NCBI RefSeq assembly: GCF_005930475.1
Contig: NZ_SJEW01000019.1
Location: forward strand, 1 to 64,000
Source: Modestobacter altitudinis
GTDB taxonomy: Bacteria; Actinomycetota; Actinomycetes; Mycobacteriales; Geodermatophilaceae
Length of the DNA: 64,000 bases
Reading direction: 5' to 3'
Shown here: positions 35,570 through 45,002 of the stretch, in pieces
Position numbering within the stretch: position 1 is the first letter of the stretch
Layout: the number at the start of each line of letters is the position of its first letter
Made by a program: the position numbers and the translations under genes
The notes under the pieces: model-generated
The model's input: only the letters and a program-made list of their open reading frames with translations
The model's database searches: none
What the model was told of the DNA's origin: nothing

Positions 35570-38500
35570 TTAGCGGATGGCGCGGGCGATCTCGGTTGCC
35601 ACGGCCCTCGCTTGCTCGGGATGTGCGCGTCCAAGACCCACCGCTAGTTCAGCCAGAATGCAAAGAACGTTCTCTGGGTCACCGCCTGGCAGCGCGTCGA
35701 GGAGGTCGGGCAAGACCGAGTCAAGTGACATGCCGTTAGCTGCAGCGATGCCAGCGATGTTTGCGAGCAGCGGCGCGCGCCGGTCATCAGTAATCGGCTT
35801 AGTCAACCCAATGGCACGTCCCGGGTCATGGTCGGCTACTTGGTATATGAACCGTTCCAGCGCTCCCCAACTCACTGTCCCGTAGGACATTTTGCGCAAG
35901 ACGATCTGTGCACCCTCCTCATCGAACTTTCGGATGGTTTCGAAGAGTAGGTCCAAGGCCAGGTCTACAGCATGATTCGCACCGCCTCGAGTCGCCCGCG
36001 CCACTACAATTGCCTCGTCGAGCACTTGTCGAGCTCGCTGATCGTCTAGCTCTAACCATCCTAGGCGCGATAAACCGAGTGCCTGACTTCTCAACACCGT
36101 GTCCGCCAGGCCGAGGGCCGTCGTGTAGGCCGATTCGGCCAGCCTACGCGCGTACTTTGGGTCTTCTTGCGCTATGCCGCGAGCGAGCCGGGCGAACGCG
36201 GCAGTCCTTTCCCCGTGGTTCGGCATGGTTTGCACCATGCGCTCGAGATGGCTTGCCACACCGGCGGCGCCGGAGGCTGCAGGGGCGCCCGGCCATGGCG
36301 GGAATATTGAATCCACAGGGGCAGTGTGCGCGGCACTACGTACAGCCTCGTCCAGGCCCGCCCAGGCGTCCGCCGCTTGGATGACCATCCGTTCTTGAAG
36401 TCTGGGGTCCAAATCACCTGCGTAAGCTGCCACGCGCAAGCTGGTCAACACTCGCGCCAAAGGTTCATGTTGGGCAGTTGCTGACTTGGCAGACTCTTGA
36501 AGGATCATGAGTGCGCGCGCAGGGTCGATACTTTGCAACCGCCCGACGTTTCTGAGGCTCTCATGGAACCTCGAGATATCCCCGACAGGATAGGAGGGTT
36601 CGGCCAGTGCATTCCGTGTCCCAGTAAGGACTTGCAATTGAGTTTCGATAGCGCCGAGCGCGGTCTCTCGGGTGTACTCGGTCGCCAACTCCGTCGCCTG
36701 TCGGCGAGCCTCCACCGCGTCTACGATGGCGACAGCCTGAAGGATTCGATCCGCATTGATTGAACTGAGTCGCACGGGCCCTCCGATCGGTGCCTGAACC
36801 GCCTCCACGGCAAGTCGGCGCGCCTCGAGCGGCTGCGTCCAGGAGAGAAGAATAGCGAGGTCGGCGAGCCGAGCGCTCCGCCTTTTAACATCTGGCATCT
36901 GTCGCGCAAGAAGGATTTGCTCCGTGAGGATCTCGTACGGCAAGGACTGGACAGCGGATTCATCGCCCGGCTCCCTGCCATCGTCGAGCTGTGTTATTGC
37001 CGCCGTGACTCGCTCCTCGGCTCTATGCCGCCAGGCGACCGATTCAATCCGCTGCATAACACGGCGCGCCCGCTCCTCCGAGTGTGGCGCGAGCAGCACC
37101 GCAACCTCAACTAGCGATTGGTCCTCGAACCAGGCTCCCAACGCTGCCTTTGGCCTCGCCTCCATAATTTGAACGGCTCTGTCGAGCAACGTATCGGCAC
37201 GAGCGTCATTCGCGGCCGCAAAGAAGCCTCCCGCAACCGCCAACGCTTCCGCCTGGTCGTCTGGCTCGGCAATATCGTCAATCAGCCTCAGGAATTCTTC
37301 TCGGTCGCACCGAGCGGCGAGCGTGGACAGGTGCTTTAAAGCGTTTGAGCGTTCTATCGGACTGGTTATCGACTCGGTGACCTCCAGCCCGTCCTTCAGC
37401 GAGCGATGCATGAGTGGTTGTTGTCCGGCGGAGTTGGCCGCGTGACCCAATCGAGCCAATAAAATTGCCCGCAACTCTGGATCTGCGACGTTGGAGATGC
37501 CCTGGAACGCGTGATCTAATAACGATGGCGTAAGCTGGCCAGCGGAGTGCAAGAATCTCAAGACTGCGTCAAGCCCGTCCAGTGTATCTGCATGTCGCTG
37601 CAGGGCGAGGTCGAGAGCGCGGACCGGCCGATCGAGGACCGCCATTGCTCCTAGCGCCTCAGGCGCGACTTGTCTCAACGCATCTTCGATGCTCGCCGCA
37701 ACCACAGCCGCCCGGGAAGCCAAACTCAGAGCTCGAATGGATTCGCTGCTGGTGGCCCAGCTGGCGTGCAGCAGTTTTCGGCTCGCGGGATGAAGCCAGG
37801 CAAGATAGGTGGAGTCGCTTCCGACTTGGGCGAAGGCTGCCCTCCATTTCGGTGTAAGGAGCCTCTCGACCTGATCAAGGTCATAACTCAGTGCCACGTG
37901 ATAGAGCGCAAGGCCGCTTGTGTCCTCAGTCAAGCCGTCTGGTTCACCAATCCCCGCAAGAAAGCGCTTGTGTAAAGGCCGAAGGAGTACGTCGTCGGGT
38001 TCGCCATGTCGCTGGTGGAGCCATGCGAGGACAACGTCATGAACGGCGATGCCGTCCGTACGGTCAGCCGTGGCCGGAGAGAGCGTTACGAGACCAACGC
38101 GGTCAAGTGCGCGCGCCACCTGTCTCGCCTTGATTGGGGACAACTGCCAGAGGATGGCTAAGGCTGTGGTCGGGATGTAGGTGACGCTTTGGTATACGGC
38201 TAGTGCAGTGAAGCACTCGGGTTCGAGCCGCGAACCGGTTCGGGCCAAGTGGCTTAGACTGTGCATCAACAGGGCGTTGAGCGAGCCGTCGCCGCTGGGG
38301 TCATCGAGCACAGTTGGGTCGGCCGCGAACTCCTCGCGAAGTTCGGTCAACCGTTGAGTCGCGGTTCGGGGGTCCGTTGCAGTGTCGGCCAGTAGGCGGC
38401 CGGCTAGGTCGAGCAGGACTGGCCAATGTCCTAGCGCTGACGTGACGCTATCAATGTCAATAGTGAGATGGAGTGGCCCATGCCGTTCCTTATAGGCCGC

Positions 38501-39652
38501 CAGCAGCAGGTCTTGAGCGGCAGGCGGATCTACGGCGCCGATTCGCAGAGTATCGCCCGTCGAGAGACCCCTGGTTGTGATAAGCACGCTGGTTCGGTCG
38601 GACAGCGTGTTGACGACCGCAGCTAGTACAGCGGTATCCCATACGTCATCGAGGACTATCAGCGTGCTGGTGACCGGTGCGCCACCGAGAGCGTCGACAA
38701 GATCGTCCGCGACGCGCTCCGGCACCGCGTCTGGTCCGACGGACCGCCAAAAGATGCCTCCTGGGAATTGGCCGATAACACGCGGGTCGTGCGCCACCAT
38801 TTGAGCGATCGTCGTCTTGCCCATTCCGGGCAATCCGGTCAGCGTGAGGATGCGCTTGTGGGTATCAAACCTTGCTACAACTGCGTCGACTTCGCGCTGG
38901 CGGGCGGTGATGCGTTGCCACGGTGGCGGTGGGGGTGCTAGGCGACTTCTCGACCGGTTCTGCGGATTGACCTCTAGTAAGTCAGAAAGCGCAGTTATGC
39001 CAATCTGGTGCAGAAATACATCGCGCAGTTCAGCCGGCGCGTTCCCAACTGCGGTCAGGGGTTGCACAATCAGAGAGCCCAGTCCTTCCGCGGGCCGATG
39101 TTCGATCACTACACCGATTAGTCGGCTTGAGGCGATAAGGCCTGCGCCTGACAGCCCCTTCCATGGCCCATCGGTACCCGGCGCGCGGTCTGGCTCTCCG
39201 GCAAGTAGCTTCACTACCAGGGTCCCTTCGGGCCTGTTTTCAGCCGTCGGAATAAATCCGACCGGTTGGGCCGGTGTCCCCTGTGGAAGCGACCTGTCCT
39301 TGTCTTGCTTGAAATCCGGATATCCCACTGCCATGGCATCTGTAACTACCTCGATGCGATTCCTATCAAGCCGGCCGAGGGGTGCCGGTGAAAGGTCGGG
39401 CGCTAGGTTCTCCGCGATGAGAAGCGCTAAGTCTAGGCGCTCGTCCCACACGGCGATCTTCGAAACGTCATACTCGAAACCCTCGATATCTCGTACGACG
39501 GTACGACTTCCGGGATTATCGGGTGCGTCTATTGTGTGAGCGGCCGTCAGGACGACACCTGGGCGAATAATGAAGCCTGAGCCGCATTCGTAGCGCGGTT
39601 GGGCGTTTTCCCCGCGGTCGTGGATGACCTCGACGGCGCGTGCAACTTCCAT
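35570..39652 (-). CDS. Trypsin-like protease / NB-ARC (STAND) / repeat protein
   Basis: 1360 residues. Residues 1-215 are a trypsin-like protease with the triad H39 (VLTAAH), D74 (ERLDLALL) and S168 (KGLSGAG). A STAND NTPase follows: Walker A GLPGMGKTT (273-281), Walker B LIVLDD (331-336), the ITTR sensor and a winged-helix part to about 560. From about 600 to the end lie helical repeats of the TPR or HEAT kind, rich in Leu and Ala, probably the sensor. The architecture matches STAND-based conflict systems in which a target binds the repeats, the NTPase oligomerises and the protease is switched on (family inference). The adjacent upstream gene encodes a trypco2 protein. Codon use is less GC-biased than the chromosome. 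Confidence 0.93.
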   Translation of the reverse strand: MEVARAVEVIHDRGENAQPRYECGSGFIIRPGVVLTAAHTIDAPDNPGSRTVVRDIEGFEYDVSKIAVWDERLDLALLIAENLAPDLSPAPLGRLDRNRIEVVTDAMAVGYPDFKQDKDRSLPQGTPAQPVGFIPTAENRPEGTLVVKLLAGEPDRAPGTDGPWKGLSGAGLIASSRLIGVVIEHRPAEGLGSLIVQPLTAVGNAPAELRDVFLHQIGITALSDLLEVNPQNRSRSRLAPPPPPWQRITARQREVDAVVARFDTHKRILTLTGLPGMGKTTIAQMVAHDPRVIGQFPGGIFWRSVGPDAVPERVADDLVDALGGAPVTSTLIVLDDVWDTAVLAAVVNTLSDRTSVLITTRGLSTGDTLRIGAVDPPAAQDLLLAAYKERHGPLHLTIDIDSVTSALGHWPVLLDLAGRLLADTATDPRTATQRLTELREEFAADPTVLDDPSGDGSLNALLMHSLSHLARTGSRLEPECFTALAVYQSVTYIPTTALAILWQLSPIKARQVARALDRVGLVTLSPATADRTDGIAVHDVVLAWLHQRHGEPDDVLLRPLHKRFLAGIGEPDGLTEDTSGLALYHVALSYDLDQVERLLTPKWRAAFAQVGSDSTYLAWLHPASRKLLHASWATSSESIRALSLASRAAVVAASIEDALRQVAPEALGAMAVLDRPVRALDLALQRHADTLDGLDAVLRFLHSAGQLTPSLLDHAFQGISNVADPELRAILLARLGHAANSAGQQPLMHRSLKDGLEVTESITSPIERSNALKHLSTLAARCDREEFLRLIDDIAEPDDQAEALAVAGGFFAAANDARADTLLDRAVQIMEARPKAALGAWFEDQSLVEVAVLLAPHSEERARRVMQRIESVAWRHRAEERVTAAITQLDDGREPGDESAVQSLPYEILTEQILLARQMPDVKRRSARLADLAILLSWTQPLEARRLAVEAVQAPIGGPVRLSSINADRILQAVAIVDAVEARRQATELATEYTRETALGAIETQLQVLTGTRNALAEPSYPVGDISRFHESLRNVGRLQSIDPARALMILQESAKSATAQHEPLARVLTSLRVAAYAGDLDPRLQERMVIQAADAWAGLDEAVRSAAHTAPVDSIFPPWPGAPAASGAAGVASHLERMVQTMPNHGERTAAFARLARGIAQEDPKYARRLAESAYTTALGLADTVLRSQALGLSRLGWLELDDQRARQVLDEAIVVARATRGGANHAVDLALDLLFETIRKFDEEGAQIVLRKMSYGTVSWGALERFIYQVADHDPGRAIGLTKPITDDRRAPLLANIAGIAAANGMSLDSVLPDLLDALPGGDPENVLCILAELAVGLGRAHPEQARAVATEIARAIR

Positions 39653-39664
39653 GGTGTATCGGGG

Positions 39665-39985
39665 TCAGTCGCGCTTTTTGCCCGTCAGGGGATTGACGTT
39701 TGTCCCTCTCGAGATTTTGACGGGTCGGCCGTCGCGAAGCGCTGGGCGCAAACTTAGGGAGACCGACTGTACGGACTCGGTCGCGTAGCTGGTACTCCCA
39801 CCAAGTTCTATGACCCAGAACTTCAGCCCTGCCTTTCCTTCGCCACTTCGGGTAACGCCGACTTGAAACTGCATCTCGACTGATATGGCGTCAAACAGGA
39901 TTTCCTCATCCTGCGCTACTGTCATGGCCTCCTCAAGCTCCTGTCGGAGGGCTGCGATAGCCTGAGTCAAGCCAATTTCTGCCAT
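39665..39985 (-). CDS. Trypsin-co-occurring domain 2 (trypco2) protein
   Basis: 106 residues. MAEIGLTQAIAALRQELEEA, the VEMQFQVGVT strand and the GGSTSYATESVQSVSLSLRP strand match the trypco2 family, small proteins encoded next to trypsin-STAND genes. ATG 39985 has AGGAGG seven bases upstream, which rejects the six-residue longer form. Its stop is 12 bases before the protease-STAND gene, so they are an operon. The role, perhaps an adaptor or inhibitor of the protease, is unproven. Confidence 0.9.
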   Translation of the reverse strand: MAEIGLTQAIAALRQELEEAMTVAQDEEILFDAISVEMQFQVGVTRSGEGKAGLKFWVIELGGSTSYATESVQSVSLSLRPALRDGRPVKISRGTNVNPLTGKKRD

Positions 39986-40202
39986 GTGACGCCTCCTCGG
40001 CAACGCCTGGCGGCCAGTGCTTTGGGGGCGTTGAAGCGCGCAGTGGATGCCATGATGGCATCTGCTGCTGCTCTATCACCCCTTCGGCCCCACACTTGCA
40101 GGGCTCGACGGGCACGCCGCGCTTAGTGTGCCATGCAGCTTAGAGTCGTACGCTGTCGTCGCCAAGGTCTAAATTGACCTGGATGTCCGGAGCCGCGAGC
40201 CC

Positions 40203-40504
40203 TTGGGCGGGTCCGGGGTAGACGCGCGTGTTGCCGGCTTGTTTGACACCCCCAGACGACCTGAGAAGGGACAGATGGCTAGGAGGTGCATTGGACGTGT
40301 CGCGAGTCCCATCGCCGCCGGCGGACTGATCGAAGCGATCACGCGGCTCAAGCAGGAGTCTTCCGACGGATACCTGCTAGCCCAAGGGGGACGCGGTTCG
40401 CCCGATCGCTGATCGAGACTGGCCTGATAGACGAGTACCGCCTCGTGATCCACCCAGTGGTCTTGGGTGGGCGAACGGATCTTCTTCGCATCGCTCACCA
40501 TTGA
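40203..40504 (+). pseudogene. RibD/dihydrofolate-reductase-like C-terminal remnant
   Basis: Frame one gives GGLIEAITRLKQESSDGYLL and AQGG; after a one-base slip the other frame continues RFARSLIETGLIDEYRLVIH, PVVLGG. This is the C-terminal half of the actinobacterial 'dihydrofolate reductase family' (RibD_C) proteins. The N-terminal half and the end are missing. Confidence 0.8.
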
Positions 40505-40762
40505 GACGATGAGCACCACCGTCTTCGGCGGCGGAGCGGTAGCTCACGTCTTCGCGGCGCACCCGTGATCGAGATCGATCCATGCCATGCTCCGCGCGGG
40601 CGTGCGGCTGGCGGTCGGGACGAGTGGTTGCAGTCGTGGTTGCAATTGGCTGAGATTGACGGTCGTTCGGGCTCGTTCGCCGTCATGCGTAGGAGCGTAA
40701 AGCCGCAAGTGAGTGGCGCGCTGCGGACGATGGCGCATCCCCACGAACGTGATCATGACGGC

Positions 40763-40806
40763 CTGGCAGTGTGGGGGGTCAGGGGTTCGAGTCCCCTCAG
40801 CCCCCA
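40763..40806 (+). repeat. att copy 2 (tRNA-Ala 3' half)
   Basis: Matches tRNA-Ala 21507-21548 with one extra G, one extra C and a changed acceptor end. No integrase piece follows; an AlbA_2 pseudogene does. It marks a junction between stacked elements. Confidence 0.9.
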
Positions 40807-40861
40807 CCAAACTGAGCAGGGCTTTACTCCCTCGGAGGGGCGCCCTTCCTCGTTCTCGGCA

Positions 40862-41930
40862 TCACCCGACCCCGGGGAGATGTCGTCCCTCGGTTCCAAG
40901 GAGCAGGGCCGTCGCGAGGGCCTTGGCTAACAACAAGTAGCTCCTGGCGCTCGCTGGGCTCAGCTCCCGCTGACGCACATCGTCGACGATGGCCCAGTAG
41001 TAGAGGGGGTAGGCGACGTCGACCCAGCCTCGCTCGACATACCCCTCGTTGGACAGCACCGTGACCATGTCGATGACTTTGGACGGCGGCTCGTCTGAGA
41101 GAAGGCGTTGGTAGGTCGCGACGGCAATCTGACGCAGCGGCGGCCACGCCGCGTCGACTGCTCGGCCCGGATCGGAGTCGGCGACGGGGACCAGCGAGTC
41201 AAATGCGGCGTCGACTCGTCGGCGGGTGTCCTCTGGGATCAGCGGGGGCAGGTCTGGCCGTTCGCGGGTCATCTGACCAAGGTTGGTATAGAGGTCCGCC
41301 TCGTAGCTGACGAGAATGTCGCCGCGCTCCTTGCGAACGTGAATCGTTCGACCGTCGCGCCATGCCTCCACTGGTTGCATCGGCCAGCGCGGTCCAGCAG
41401 CTACTCGAGCAGCGACGCGTTCGCTGAGCATGTCGTCCACCTCGGCCGATGTGGCCTCCTCGGTCAGACCCGTTCGCCGGACATAGATGCGGCCGTCCTG
41501 CAGGATCAACCTCGCGCCCGAAAAGGTTCCGCGTGCAACGTAAGGACGATGACCGGTCGCAGTAGGGCAGCACAGTTATGACGGCGACCGGTTTCCCCTG
41601 CAGGGTGACGTAGTCGAGGTTGTAGCTCGGGCCGACGGATCCAAGAAGGCGCGCGAGTCCCATACTGACCACCGCCGGGTCCACGACCGAAGTCCCAACG
41701 ACGCGGCCGGCCTCGAGCCCAACGAAGAAGAACGCGTGCCCATCGTGGACCGGCTGCGCCAAGGTCGCTGGCCGGTTCGCCGCTCCCAGCACGAACTTGG
41801 CAGTGCGCGCCTGCCATTCGCGGTCACCAAGGTCAGCCACAGACTTCCACTCGAGCCAGTGCGTCTCCTGAAGGGTCGGCTGCTGAAACACCTGCTGCAC
41901 AAGGTCCGCAGGAGTGATCACGCCTTCCAC
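40862..41930 (-). pseudogene. AlbA_2 (Schlafen-like) domain protein, double frameshift
   Basis: The frame from ATG 41930 holds an AlbA_2 domain (QETHWLEWKSVADLGDREWQ, FVLGAANR, FVGLEAG). Near 41540 the sequence PYCDR should continue PVIVLTLHAEPF in a second frame and then GARLILQDGRIYVRRTG in a third, which runs to 40862 with a long helical C-terminus (DMLSERVAAR, VIDMVTVLSNEGYVERGW). Two frameshifts within about 40 bases break the gene; the rest is well preserved, so the loss is recent or an assembly error. AlbA_2 proteins are found in defence and regulatory settings. Confidence 0.75.
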
Positions 41931-42622
41931 GCTAGGGCGTGAGCGCCCGCTTGGCCGGGCGGCACCACAGAGTCGCGCGGGCTACGGTGCGCTGGCGCCC
42001 TAACCGTCCAAACCGCAGCGGTCGCCCGTCAACGGGCAGAACACCTATCGCAGCTCCGGTTCGCGCCGCGCTTCCTCAGCGGCTTATGTAGCTGCGATGG
42101 GAAGCGGGTGCCGACAGCCGGAATAATGACCCTTTGAGACATCGTCACGCTCAGCGACAGGCGTCAGGCCGGGGAGAGGGTCGGGCCGTGCTGGTCGGGA
42201 CGGCGATTCTTGACCACCATTCCGACCACCAATGCAGCGTGTTCGGGGTCGCTCGCCACAGTTCCCTATGATTCCGTATTTCGGTTAACCTGCGTAAACG
42301 GACTTCAGTGAACCGTCGTGAACCCGCGTTGGACGACTGGGGCCAAGGGGTAGCAGCGGTGTCCACCCAGGTGGTGTACGACGGGCGCCCCGCTCGGGGG
42401 GCCGCCGTCGAGGAAGCCGGTACCGGCCTGACGCAGCGTGTCGTCGGCGACGTCTTGGCCGAAGGGTGTCCGGTCATCACCGCCGTCCTCGCAAGGCGCT
42501 TGGATCCGACGTGGGACGAGTCAAGCCGCACCACCTGGCCGCTGGACTCATACAGGCGTTCGCGTGGCGTCGGTCTACGGTGTCTCGAGCCGAGCGATCG
42601 GGCCGTACGTACGCTTACGGAC
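41931..42622. other. Gap with no gene
   Basis: Frames here are short or Arg/Thr-rich. The plus frame running into the TIR gene from 42308 does not look like protein. The lower-GC stretch before 42623 may hold the TIR promoter. Confidence 0.5.
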
Positions 42623-43381
42623 GTGAAGGTCTTCTTGAGCTGGTCGGGGGATGTGAGCAAGCAAGTCGCTGGACTCCTGCGCGAGTGGCTTCCGCTTGTG
42701 ATCAACGAGATCGAACCTTTCATGTCCTCTGAGGACATCGACAAGGGCAGCCGTGGACTGAGCAGAATCGCCTCGGAGCTACAAAACAGTGATCACGGCA
42801 TCGTCGTAGTAACAGAGGAGAACTGCGAGAAGCCCTGGATTAACTTTGAGGCGGGAGCGCTCTCAAAGGTTGTCGAGGAGAGCCGAGTTACCCCTCTCCT
42901 CTTCGGAGTCGAGTACACGCAGATTACCGGCCCGCTGACACAGTTCCAGCATGTTTTACCTCAGAAAGAGGACATACGGAGGCTCTTGGACAGCATCAAC
43001 CGAGACTGCGACAGGCCACTCTCGGAGAGCATGCTCGGCAAGGCGTTTGATCAGTGGTGGCCTCAGTTTGCAAGAGACCTACTCACTGTGCGGCCGCCGG
43101 TTAGCCACAGGAACATGAGAAGTCCAGACCAACTCACGAGCGAAACGCTTCAGATAGTACGAAGCATCCAACGCGAGTTGAAAGAATCTCGGCGGTCTAC
43201 TGGATCGTCGTATGGGGGCCCTCTGCCAACGTTCCGCGTAGAATACGCCTTTACGAACACCGACGAGGCACTGCAGCAAGGTTTCATCGACTCCATGAAC
43301 CGCGTAGCCAGCAAATATGGGCTTGTGCCAGTTCGACCTCGAGATGCGGACTACCCAACATTCGTCTTCTTCAATATCTAG
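42623..43381 (+). CDS. TIR-domain protein interrupted by an in-frame amber codon
   Basis: 252 codons from GTG 42623. A TIR_2-type domain (1-150) opens MKVFLSWSGD, has SSEDIDKGSRGLSRIASELQ and the W72-x-x-x-E76 motif (PWINFEAGALSK), whose Glu is the expected NAD-cleaving residue. The second domain begins near 205 (FRVEYAFTNTDEALQQGFID). TAG at 43379-43381 follows DYPTFVFFNI, but the same frame continues for 29 good codons (KELRKVMDQGISEHYWD... EKEVVKIEP) to TGA 43469-43471. So a single nonsense change, probably from TCG, removed the end. Defence (Thoeris-like signalling or NAD depletion) is a reasonable guess for its former role. Lower GC than neighbours. Confidence 0.85.
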   Translation: MKVFLSWSGDVSKQVAGLLREWLPLVINEIEPFMSSEDIDKGSRGLSRIASELQNSDHGIVVVTEENCEKPWINFEAGALSKVVEESRVTPLLFGVEYTQITGPLTQFQHVLPQKEDIRRLLDSINRDCDRPLSESMLGKAFDQWWPQFARDLLTVRPPVSHRNMRSPDQLTSETLQIVRSIQRELKESRRSTGSSYGGPLPTFRVEYAFTNTDEALQQGFIDSMNRVASKYGLVPVRPRDADYPTFVFFNI

Positions 43382-43471
43382 AAAGAACTACGCAAGGTCA
43401 TGGACCAGGGAATCAGTGAGCACTATTGGGATATAGGCCTCGAGAAGGAGGTTGTAAAGATTGAGCCCTGA

Positions 43472-43885
43472 CTGGGACACCTGATGCGGAATGGGCGGGG
43501 ATGTGCTCGGATGAACGCGTCATGATGCGGCCATGTCACTGCGGTCGGGCCCGTGATCTCTGGGATGCGGCTGACGGACAGCCCGGCGAGGTCGGCGATG
43601 CGCTTTACTTCGATTCCGGCGGCGCAGGGCGGAAATGTGTGTGGGCTGACTCGCTTATCGGCTGATCTCGCACGGGCCGGCAGCACCTGGGGACGGGACC
43701 GGCCGAGACGCCGACCACCTGCTCGCGGTCGCGAGAAGCCCGATCAGGCGGCCGCCAGGTGGTGCCACGGTGGTGGCCATAGCGTGTCGTGCAGGGTGGT
43801 TCGCCGACGTCCTTAGATGGCTGGTCGCCCTTTTGACCTGCGGAGATGCACTGCAGCGAACTTCCCTGTACCCCCACCAGCCGCC
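43472..43885. other. Gap before att copy 3
   Basis: A minus-strand piece near 43550-43625 reads AAGIEVKRIADLAGLSVSRI, a helix-turn-helix remnant. From about 43750 the DNA resembles 49590-49725 (shared blocks such as CAGGGTGGTTCGC), so it is an old element end. Confidence 0.45.
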
Positions 43886-43927
43886 CTGGCAGTGTGGGGG
43901 TCAGGGGTTCGAGTCCCCTCAGCTCCA
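43886..43927 (+). repeat. att copy 3 (tRNA-Ala 3' half)
   Basis: 42 bases identical in layout to tRNA-Ala 21507-21548, followed by a diverged copy of the tRNA terminator hairpin and a broken integrase end. Confidence 0.93.
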
Positions 43928-43969
43928 CCCGTTCGATCAGGCCGTTCTCCATCCGGAGGGCGGCCTGAC

Positions 43970-44283
43970 TCGTCTCTGGTTGCAGTTGTGTTTGCAGTTG
44001 GAGGGACCACATCAGGCAGCAGCAGCGCGCTCATCCGATCGGCGGCCTCCCTGGCGAGGGCCGGCATCACGTGGCTGCAGATGTCCATCGTCGTGCGCAT
44101 CTGGCTGTGGCCCAGCAGCTCCATGACGACCCGTGGGTGCACGTTCTCGCTGGGCAGCAGCGTGGCGGCAGTGTGCCGGCCATCGTGCAGCGCACGTGCC
44201 GAACGCCGGCGGACTCGAGTAGCCGGGTCCAGTCGCCGCAGTCGCTCTTCTTGTCGATCGGCCGCCCGTCAGCAGCCCTCTGA
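43970..44283 (-). pseudogene. Integrase C-terminal fragment (second element)
   Basis: ADGRPIDKKSDCGDWTRLLE, then a one-base deletion, then VHPRVVMELLGHSQMRTTMD and SHVMPALAREAADRM. It keeps the catalytic His and would have the Tyr region as DICSHV, where Tyr is replaced by Cys. The N-terminal two thirds are gone. Orientation and distance to the att copy match the intact integrase. Confidence 0.85.
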
Positions 44284-44561
44284 CAGCTGCACGCCGGTTG
44301 GGTCATCGAAGCGGGTCCGCTGATCGGACGTGGTCTGCAGCCGTCGCGAGAGCGGACAGCTGGACAAAATCGGTCTACCCGGGGCTGCGTTCAGGCACGA
44401 GGACGGCGCTGGCCAACGCGTCGACCATCTGTTCGGGGCCAAGCCGAGACCGGGCAGGCGGCTGCCGCGTGATGCCACATCGGTGGCCAAAGGAGCGCCG
44501 CGGGTCGGCTGGGTAGGCGACTTCGGTCTGCGGCGCTGGTCCGCGCGGCGGGCCGCATTCG

Positions 44562-45002
44562 TCAGACGCCTGCGGGCTCTGCCCGTGCGTCGGGTGAGTC
44601 GTCGAGCAGGTCGGTGCGGCCGTGACGGTCTCCGGGACCGAGGAACACGTCGGGTTCCGGGTCGGGTAGCGCCGCGGCAGCCGTGAGTGGTGCGGGCCGC
44701 GGGCGGCGTGGCACCCAGGCACCGGAACCGCCGCCACGGCCCCGGTAGACGACCAGCCCGCGGAGCCGATCAGGTACGGCGTCCAAGGCGGCCTGCACCG
44801 CTGGCAGGACCCGGTAGGCGTCGAGCTGCTCGTCGCTGTCGAACAGCAGTTCCAGGACGACACCCCAGCGGGTCTCGTGCCACAGCCACTCTGATGCGCC
44901 GTGGGTGAGGGCCGCCTCGAGCAGGGCGTCCTCGTGCGCTCGCCGCCACCGCGTCGCGGGGAACTCTCCGTCGAACACCTCGACGGTCAGCCATTCGGCC
45001 AT
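44562..45002 (-). CDS. Small soluble protein, unknown (actinobacterial)
   Basis: 146 residues from ATG 45002. The well-formed part reads MAEWLTVEVFDGEFPATRWR, ALTHGASEWLWHETRWGVVL, LPAVQAALDAVPDRLRGLVV and YRGRGGGSGAWVPRRP, a pattern I associate with uncharacterised Geodermatophilaceae proteins. No signal or membrane segment. The longer frame starting at 45206 adds Arg-rich residues and is rejected. No partner gene. Confidence 0.65.
   Translation of the reverse strand: MAEWLTVEVFDGEFPATRWRRAHEDALLEAALTHGASEWLWHETRWGVVLELLFDSDEQLDAYRVLPAVQAALDAVPDRLRGLVVYRGRGGGSGAWVPRRPRPAPLTAAAALPDPEPDVFLGPGDRHGRTDLLDDSPDARAEPAGV

Noticed and set aside
40763-40806. A second tRNA-Ala gene
   Set aside because: Only the 3' half from the anticodon loop on is present; no acceptor 5' strand or D-arm upstream.
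42308-42622. N-terminal extension of the TIR protein
   Set aside because: The translation is Arg/Thr-rich and the TIR domain starts normally at GTG 42623.
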